Shown: positions 1 through 4,230 of the stretch, in pieces
Numbering within the stretch: the stretch's first letter is position 1
How the letters are laid out: each line of letters begins with the position of its first letter
DNA from: Thermoplasmata archaeon
GTDB lineage: Archaea > Thermoplasmatota > Thermoplasmata > Lutacidiplasmatales > UBA184
NCBI GenBank assembly: GCA_030037875.1
Contig: JASHPV010000074.1
Location: 1 to 5,255, forward strand
Direction: 5' to 3'
DNA: 5,255 bases
Made by a program: the position numbers and the translations under genes
Notes under the pieces: model-generated
Told to the model about the DNA's origin: nothing
Database searches by the model: none
The model's input: the letters and a program-made list of their open reading frames with translations, nothing else

Positions 1-2
1 CG

Positions 3-764
3 AGCCGGCTCGTCCAGCTACCGACCCCGTTCCCGCCCGAAAATCGCGTGTACTTTTACGACCCCGGGGTCACGACCCGGTACGAGGAGCTCCAGACCGA
101 CCCGACGGCGCTCGAGCATCTAGCGGACCGTATCGCCGAGATTCTCGAGGTCCTGCCGGTCAAGACGGCGGTCTTCTTTCCCAGCTTTTCGTTGATGGAC
201 CGGATCCTGGCCGCCGGCCTCGCCGCCCAGCTCCCGCGAGGCGCGGTGGTCGAAGCCCGGACGCTCTCGATGGGCGACCTGTGGCGGCTCATCGATGGGT
301 TCAAGCAATCCCCCGGCGCCGGGGCGTTCCTGGGGGTGGCCGGGGGCCGGGTGGCCGAGGGCATCGACTTTCCGGACGAGACGCTCGAAGCGGTGGTCAT
401 GGTCGGCCTGCCGTTTCCCAAGCCGACGGCCAAGCGGGAGGCCCTTCGTCAGTTCCTGGACGAGCGGACGCAAGGGCGGGGTTGGGAGTACGCCGTGCTG
501 GCGCCCACCCAACGGGGAATGCTCCAGGCCCTGGGCCGGATGATCCGCTCCGAACATGACCGAGGCATCGGCATAGTTCTTGACCGGCGAGCGGTTCAGT
601 TCGCGGCGGCTCTTCCCGGCCTAGCGCCTCTGACCGACCTGCCGGGGCAAGCCCACCGGTTCTACGGCCGCCGGGCCCGTCTGCGATGGTCCCGGGAAAC
701 GGAGGCCACCGGGACATCGGCCCGGAAGTCCGAAACCCCGGGAGTTCCCGGCCCGAACCGATAA
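3..764 (+). CDS. XPD/Rad3/DinG-family ATP-dependent DNA helicase, C-terminal part (5' truncated)
   Basis: This is the second RecA-like domain of a superfamily 2 helicase of the XPD/Rad3/DinG group, which unwinds DNA with 5'-3' polarity in repair. The frame is open to the left edge, so the Walker A, DEAH and iron-sulfur regions, if present, lie outside. Visible in order are a PFPPENR segment (nt 27-47), motif IV VFFPSF (nt 171-188), motif V with GGRVAEGIDFPDE (nt 342-380) followed by GLPFPKP, and motif VI QALGRMIRSEHDRG (nt 525-566), whose arginines are the expected ATP-contacting residues. The last 24 residues or so (SRETEATG onward) are polar, proline-rich and probably disordered. A GTG at position 48 could be taken as a start, but it falls inside the conserved domain, so I read it as an internal valine. 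The next gene starts 28 bases after the stop. Family is confident; XPD versus DinG-like is less certain without the N-terminal half. Confidence 0.9.
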   Translation, partial: SRLVQLPTPFPPENRVYFYDPGVTTRYEELQTDPTALEHLADRIAEILEVLPVKTAVFFPSFSLMDRILAAGLAAQLPRGAVVEARTLSMGDLWRLIDGFKQSPGAGAFLGVAGGRVAEGIDFPDETLEAVVMVGLPFPKPTAKREALRQFLDERTQGRGWEYAVLAPTQRGMLQALGRMIRSEHDRGIGIVLDRRAVQFAAALPGLAPLTDLPGQAHRFYGRRARLRWSRETEATGTSARKSETPGVPGPNR

Positions 765-768
765 GAAG
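758..768 (+). promoter_or_regulatory. Possible TATA-like element for the kinase-isomerase-CBS operon
   Basis: CCGATAAGAAG is a small AT-richer island overlapping the helicase stop. It is centred about 29 bases before TTG 793, the distance expected if that mRNA is leaderless, and the kinase gene has no Shine-Dalgarno. The match to a TATA consensus is weak, and read-through from the helicase gene is equally possible. Confidence 0.25.
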
Positions 769-792
769 TGGCCGCCCGTCCGACGCGACGCC

Positions 793-1770
793 TTGATCAT
801 CACACGGACGCCGTTCCGGATCTCCTTCGCCGGCGGCGGCACGGACCTCCCGTCGTTCTACCGGTCCTTTGACGGCGGGGCGGTGACGAGCGCCGCCATC
901 GACCGGTTCATCCACGTGCTGGTGAACGAGAAGTTCGACCGGTCGATCCGGGTGGCCTACTCCCGGACGGAGAACGTCGAATCGGTGGACGACCTCCAGC
1001 ACGGGCTCGTCCGGGAGGCGCTCCGCCTCACGCAGGTCCACCGGGCCGTGGAGGTGCACACTATTGCGGACATTCCGGGCGAGGGAACGGGGATCGGCTC
1101 TTCCTCCAGCCTGACCGTGGGACTGTTGAACGCGCTCTACGGGTACAAGGGCCAGATCGTCGACCCGGCGCAGCTCGCCGAGGAGGCGTGCCGCATCGAG
1201 ATCAACATCCTGCACGGCACGCTCGGCAAGCAGGACCAGTACACGGCCGCTTACGGGGGGCTCCACTACTTCGAGTTCCGGCCGGATGACACGGTCCGCG
1301 TCCATCCGCTCCCGCTGTCCCTGGACGACCTGGACGCGCTCTCGCAACACCTCACGTTGTTCTACACCGGCACGACCCGCAGCGCCCAGCCGATCCTGAA
1401 GGACCAGGAGGCCCGGACGACGGAGAACCGCGATACCCTGCTCCGGATGCGCGACCTGGCCGGCGCCACGCGTGACGCGCTGGTGGCCCGGGACTGGGAC
1501 CGCGCCGGGGCGTTGCTCGACGAAGGATGGCAGCTCAAACGAGGACTGACCGCCGGTATCTCGAACGACCAGATCGATGACTGGTACGCGCGGGGAAAAG
1601 CGGCCGGCGCGCTCGGGGGCAAGATCACGGGGGCCGGGGGAGGGGGTTTTCTCCTCATGTTCCACCCGCCCGAGAGAAGCGCTCAAGTAGCGAAGGCCCT
1701 CTCGCCGCTGGAGCCGATGCCCGTGCGGATCTCCGCCGAGGGATCCCGCATTCTGATGGTGCACCGATGA
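793..1770 (+). CDS. hddA: GHMP-family sugar kinase, D-glycero-alpha-D-manno-heptose-7-phosphate kinase type
   Basis: A 325-residue cytosolic ATP-dependent kinase of the galactokinase/mevalonate kinase superfamily, in the branch usually annotated as D-glycero-alpha-D-manno-heptose-7-phosphate kinase (7-phosphate to 1,7-bisphosphate). The TTG start is supported because the family begins almost at once with motif 1, here RTPFRISFAGGGTDLP (residues 5-20), and no other in-frame start lies nearby. The ATP-binding motif 2 is GEGTGIGSSSSLTVG (96-110). GKQDQYTAAYGG (145-156) carries the likely catalytic Asp148. The glycine-rich motif 3 is KITGAGGGGFLLMF (277-290). Length is normal for the family. The stop overlaps the start of the SIS isomerase gene as ATGA, so the two are almost certainly co-translated, and that isomerase makes the expected substrate. 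Related kinases act on fucose or other sugars, so the exact substrate is inferred from the neighbour. No Shine-Dalgarno is visible, which fits a leaderless transcript. Confidence 0.88.
   Translation: MIITRTPFRISFAGGGTDLPSFYRSFDGGAVTSAAIDRFIHVLVNEKFDRSIRVAYSRTENVESVDDLQHGLVREALRLTQVHRAVEVHTIADIPGEGTGIGSSSSLTVGLLNALYGYKGQIVDPAQLAEEACRIEINILHGTLGKQDQYTAAYGGLHYFEFRPDDTVRVHPLPLSLDDLDALSQHLTLFYTGTTRSAQPILKDQEARTTENRDTLLRMRDLAGATRDALVARDWDRAGALLDEGWQLKRGLTAGISNDQIDDWYARGKAAGALGGKITGAGGGGFLLMFHPPERSAQVAKALSPLEPMPVRISAEGSRILMVHR
1615..1646 (+). other. Four runs of five G (possible G-quadruplex) inside the kinase gene
   Basis: Four GGGGG runs are separated by loops of 9, 2 and 1 bases and followed by TTTT. 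They fall on the codons of the glycine-rich ATP-binding motif 3 (residues 275-285), so protein sequence explains much of the G content. The use of GGG and GGA rather than GGC for several glycines lengthens the runs. Confidence 0.4.
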
Positions 1771-2372
1771 GCGAGCCCAACCCCTCCCTGACGAAGTACG
1801 TCCAGCGCTACCTAGAGGACACCCAGAGCGCTCTCCGCGACGGCTTCGTGGTCGACGGGATCGCCCGGGCGATCCCGGTGTTCCTAAAGGCCCGAGACGA
1901 GGGCCACACGCTCTATTTCTTCGGGAATGGGGGCAGCGCCTCCACGGCCAGCCACATGGCCCAGGACATCGCCAAACTGACCATTGGCGAGGGGCGGAAG
2001 CGGTTCCGGACCCACTCGCTCTCGGATCACATGTCGGTCATCCTGGCGTGGGCCAACGATACGAGCTTTTCCGAGATCTACGCGGAGCAGGTCAAGAGCC
2101 ACGGTCAGCCGGGCGACGTGGCCATCGGCATCAGCGGCAGTGGGAACTCTCCCAACGTGTTGCGGGCGCTCGAGGAGGCCCGCAAGCTCGGGATGACCAC
2201 GGTGGGGTTCATCGGTCGGGGCGGCGGGAAGATGAAGGCGCTGTGCGACGTGGCGATCATCGTCCCCTCGGACAACATGCAGCACATCGAGGACCTCCAT
2301 CACATCCTGCTCCACCTCGTGGCGTCGTATCTGCGGGACGAGGCCCCCGGGACGCCGCACCCTTCGCGATGA
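1767..2372 (+). CDS. gmhA: SIS-domain sugar-phosphate isomerase, phosphoheptose isomerase (GmhA) type
   Basis: A 201-residue protein built almost wholly of one SIS (sugar isomerase) domain of the GmhA type, which turns sedoheptulose 7-phosphate into D-glycero-D-manno-heptose 7-phosphate; GmhA enzymes are tetrameric zinc enzymes. The phosphate-binding loops GNGGSAS (53-59) and GISGSGNS (121-128) are intact, and the C-terminal helix carries IEDLHHILLH (174-183). Placed by eye against E. coli GmhA from memory, the metal ligands His61, Glu65, Gln172 and His180 correspond to His63, Asp67, Glu175 and His183, so two of four differ. That suggests a subgroup and perhaps a different substrate. The ATG overlaps the kinase stop and the stop overlaps the next start, both as ATGA. 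The pairing with an HddA-type kinase supports the heptose assignment. A general SIS-domain protein acting on another sugar phosphate is the main alternative. Confidence 0.85.
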   Translation: MSEPNPSLTKYVQRYLEDTQSALRDGFVVDGIARAIPVFLKARDEGHTLYFFGNGGSASTASHMAQDIAKLTIGEGRKRFRTHSLSDHMSVILAWANDTSFSEIYAEQVKSHGQPGDVAIGISGSGNSPNVLRALEEARKLGMTTVGFIGRGGGKMKALCDVAIIVPSDNMQHIEDLHHILLHLVASYLRDEAPGTPHPSR

Positions 2373-3211
2373 GCGTCCAAGTCCGCGACTACATGGTGCT
2401 CTCCGTCGAGCACCTCGACTCGGAGGACACCGTGGGTCACGCGATCGACACGGTGACCCGGAGCCGGCACCACGGCCTGCCGGTCACCGACCACCGTGGC
2501 CGCCTCATCGGCTTCGTCAGCACGAAAGAACTCCTGCGGAACGCCAACCACCGCGAACGGAAGATCCGGGACATCATCCGAACCGGGACGTACACCGCCA
2601 CCCCGGACATGGGGATCGACGACGTGGCCCGGATCATGTTCCGTTTCGGGCTCCGGGACCTCCCGATCATCGACGAGGAGGGGAAGCTGTGCGGCGTCAT
2701 CTCCAACCTCGACATCGTTCGTTCCCACTTCGAACGGGCCTCTCCGGCCAAGGCCGAGACCCTCCGGAAGCTCCTGTCCGAGCGCTACCACCTTCCGTTC
2801 ACGTACCGGAGGGGCCTCGTTTCCATCGCGAAGCTCAAGCCGACCCAGTGGAAGGTCTACGAGGACGAGCTGGAGGGGCGTCGGTACGAGCTGGAACGCG
2901 GGTTCGCCGAGCCCGTGCTCGTGGTCGAGAAGGGCTCCCAATGGATCCTCGTCGATGGGCACCACCGGGCGCTGGCGGCGCGCGAGATGGGGCTTCACAA
3001 CCTGCAGGCCTTCATCCTCAGTTCCGAAAAGTCCCAGGAGTTCGCCCGCCTCGAGATCGGCCTCGAGCGCATCGCGAAGGAGCACCATCTCAAGACGCTC
3101 GACGACATCGCGATCGACCGCGCGTCGCACCATCCCCTGATCGAGATCACGACGCAGCTGATCCGTCGGGTCGAGCCCGAGGACGCCAAGACGAGCTCCG
3201 GCGGTCCTTGA
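2369..3211 (+). CDS. Two CBS domains fused to a ParB/sulfiredoxin-fold domain
   Basis: A 280-residue soluble protein of uncertain function. Residues 1-58 and about 62-120 are two CBS domains, with the repeated pattern of HGLPVTD / RLIGFVSTKELL and RDLPIIDEEGKLCGVISNLDIV. Such pairs usually bind adenine nucleotides or S-adenosylmethionine. Residues about 148-220 form a ParB/Srx-like domain with the motif VDGHHRALAAREMG (195-208). A further 60 charged, helix-prone residues follow. Some proteins of this fold are not DNA-partition factors but kinases, such as the archaeal ADP-dependent free-serine kinase SerK and staphylococcal SbnI. By my alignment from memory, the Glu that SerK uses in its KPHE motif is Gln160 here (KLKPTQ, 155-160), which argues against a simple SerK equivalent. 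The ATG start overlaps the isomerase stop as ATGA; an in-frame opening runs further upstream but lies inside that gene. Co-translation with two sugar-phosphate enzymes suggests a regulator or a third enzyme of that pathway. Confidence 0.85.
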   Translation: MSVQVRDYMVLSVEHLDSEDTVGHAIDTVTRSRHHGLPVTDHRGRLIGFVSTKELLRNANHRERKIRDIIRTGTYTATPDMGIDDVARIMFRFGLRDLPIIDEEGKLCGVISNLDIVRSHFERASPAKAETLRKLLSERYHLPFTYRRGLVSIAKLKPTQWKVYEDELEGRRYELERGFAEPVLVVEKGSQWILVDGHHRALAAREMGLHNLQAFILSSEKSQEFARLEIGLERIAKEHHLKTLDDIAIDRASHHPLIEITTQLIRRVEPEDAKTSSGGP

Positions 3212-3240
3212 CCCGGGTACGGACCGATACGGCTTGAACG

Positions 3241-3268
3241 GCCCCCCGGTCGGCCGGAGAGTGGGGGC
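3241..3268 (+). other. GC-rich two-part hairpin between the CBS and membrane-protein genes
   Basis: GCCCC (3241-3245) can pair with GGGGC (3264-3268). Inside it CCGG (3246-3249) can pair with CCGG (3254-3257) around a TCGG loop, leaving AGAGTG as a bulge. It starts 30 bases after the CBS-gene stop and ends 8 bases before the strong ribosome binding site. No T-run follows, so it may be an RNA structure between two operon segments rather than a terminator. In this GC-rich DNA such pairing can arise by chance. The rest of 3212-3276 shows nothing else clear. Confidence 0.3.
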
Positions 3269-3276
3269 GGCCGCAC

Positions 3277-3287
3277 GGAGGTAATCC
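3277..3287 (+). promoter_or_regulatory. Near-perfect Shine-Dalgarno site without an in-frame start codon
   Basis: GGAGGTAATCC differs at one base from GGAGGTGATCC, the full complement of the usual 16S rRNA 3' end. It is by far the strongest ribosome binding site seen in the window. The following bases are ATCCCGTCGAC. The membrane-protein frame runs CCC GTC GAC from 3290, so a start is expected at 3288-3289, but the bases give AT-C rather than ATG. Confidence 0.7.
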
Positions 3288-3370
3288 ATCCCGTCGACAC
3301 CGTTCCATCGGACGACCGACGCGACGCGATCCTCTCGGTCGTCGTAGCCGTCCTCGGGACGTTCCTCGGC

Positions 3371-4150
3371 GTGGGCGGGGTGATGTTCTGGGTGGGGCCG
3401 GCAGCGTTGTTGCCCCCCGGACCGACGGCCACGGGAATCGCTACGGGGTTCGTTATCGTGGGCGTCATCGGTCTAGCGGTTCTGTTCGGCGGTTTCCGCC
3501 GAGAAACTGCGAGGGCGCTCAAGTCCACCGTCCCTCACATGTTCCCCTTCGGACCCGTGCCCCTGGACATTGCACTCTACGTCCTGGTGATCGCGGTTGT
3601 GACGTGCTCCACCCATGCCTTCTTCGATGTCTTCACTGGCGCCGACAACGGGGGCCAAGTGGAGGGTCTGGCCAATCAGAACGCGCTGGACCTCATTCTC
3701 GCCGGCGCCTCTGTCGTGGTCTATCTGGCCACGATGTTCGCGGTGTACCTGATCGCACGGGTGGTCCGGCTGGGTCGGCTGATCGACCGTCACCGCCACG
3801 TGGACCCGTACCACATCGGCCACGCGGACCCGGCCGATGCGGTCGACTGGGTGCCGCCCACCGGGCCGGCGACTCCCCCGTCCAGATACGCCCGTCCCGT
3901 CCTCTATGGGGTCTCGGTGGTCGTGGCCCTGGGCATGTCAGCGGCGGTCCAGTTGTTGGAAGTGAGCCTTGAACCGGCGTCCCCGATGCAGTGGCTCGCC
4001 GGCCAGGCGTTCACCCCGCTCTGGGCGCTGCTCATCGCCTGGGCGTTGGCGTACCTGGACACCGGGACCCGAACGCTGGAATCCCGGTACGTCGCCGTGG
4101 TGCCCCCCAGTCCGTCCGCTCCGGCGAGTCGCGGCGAAGCGACGATGTGA
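3371..4150 (+). CDS. Polytopic integral membrane protein, about six helices; true N-terminus probably near 3288
   Basis: I do not recognise the family. From the first canonical in-frame start (GTG 3371) it has 259 residues. Hydrophobic helices lie at about residues 22-42, 65-85, 107-130, 177-197 and 215-230. The open frame upstream encodes the front of a further helix, AILSVVVAVLGTFLG, which GTG 3371 would cut in half (whole helix nt 3326-3397). The real protein therefore likely begins about 28 codons earlier, next to the strong ribosome binding site at 3277-3287, where no in-frame start codon exists (see findings). The loop between the fourth and fifth of the six helices holds four close histidines (His141, 143, 148, 151). 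Arginines beside it suggest it faces the cytoplasm. The C-terminal tail is Pro/Ser/Ala-rich. It stands 80 bases before the cupredoxin gene, so an envelope or electron-transfer partnership is possible but unproven. Confidence 0.75.
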   Translation: MGGVMFWVGPAALLPPGPTATGIATGFVIVGVIGLAVLFGGFRRETARALKSTVPHMFPFGPVPLDIALYVLVIAVVTCSTHAFFDVFTGADNGGQVEGLANQNALDLILAGASVVVYLATMFAVYLIARVVRLGRLIDRHRHVDPYHIGHADPADAVDWVPPTGPATPPSRYARPVLYGVSVVVALGMSAAVQLLEVSLEPASPMQWLAGQAFTPLWALLIAWALAYLDTGTRTLESRYVAVVPPSPSAPASRGEATM

Positions 4151-4152
4151 GG

Positions 4153-4176
4153 CGCCCTCCCTATCGGGGAGAGGCG
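4153..4176 (+). terminator. Hairpin just after the membrane-protein stop, possible terminator or RNA stabiliser
   Basis: CGCC-CTCCC (4153-4161), a five-base loop TATCG, then GGGAG (4167-4171), one bulged A and GGCG (4173-4176) make a 9-bp stem. It starts 3 bases after the TGA. There is no T-run, which archaeal intrinsic termination normally needs, so its role is open. It may protect the upstream mRNA or separate expression of the membrane protein from the cupredoxin. Confidence 0.4.
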
Positions 4177-4192
4177 GGAATTGGTACGTGGG

Positions 4193-4202
4193 AGATATCA
4201 AA
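4193..4202 (+). promoter_or_regulatory. Possible archaeal TATA-like element for the cupredoxin gene
   Basis: AGATATCAAA is the only AT-rich stretch in the 80-base gap. It is centred about 34 bases before ATG 4231, which would put transcription start a few bases before the ATG. No Shine-Dalgarno precedes the ATG, which fits a leaderless or nearly leaderless mRNA. Based on composition and spacing only. Confidence 0.35.
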
Positions 4203-4230
4203 CGGTCGTCGGTCGAGACGCCGCCCGGCT

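Noticed and set aside
397..1764. 455-codon open frame on the - strand opposite the helicase end and kinase
   Set aside because: Its translation is Arg/Pro/Gly-rich without motifs, while the + strand carries clear helicase and kinase motifs. Long antisense frames are common in GC-rich coding DNA.
2048..2368. Upstream in-frame extension of the CBS protein
   Set aside because: This part lies inside the SIS isomerase in another frame and translates to Arg/Gly-rich nonsense; ATG 2369 overlaps the isomerase stop as ATGA and begins directly at the CBS domain.
2496..3140. + strand 214-codon frame within the CBS-ParB/Srx gene
   Set aside because: Ser/Arg/Thr-rich shadow frame without any domain.
2369..3211. 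Chromosome-partition ParB protein
   Set aside because: There is no visible ParB helix-turn-helix DNA-binding domain and no ParA neighbour, and the gene sits in a sugar-enzyme operon; only the Srx-like fold is shared.
2300..3289. 329-codon open frame on the - strand opposite the CBS-ParB/Srx gene
   Set aside because: Low-complexity shadow translation with no recognisable domain; the + strand has CBS and ParB/Srx motifs throughout.
3604..3972. + strand 122-codon frame within the membrane-protein gene
   Set aside because: Hydrophilic Arg/Gly/Pro-rich shadow of the frame that carries the transmembrane helices.
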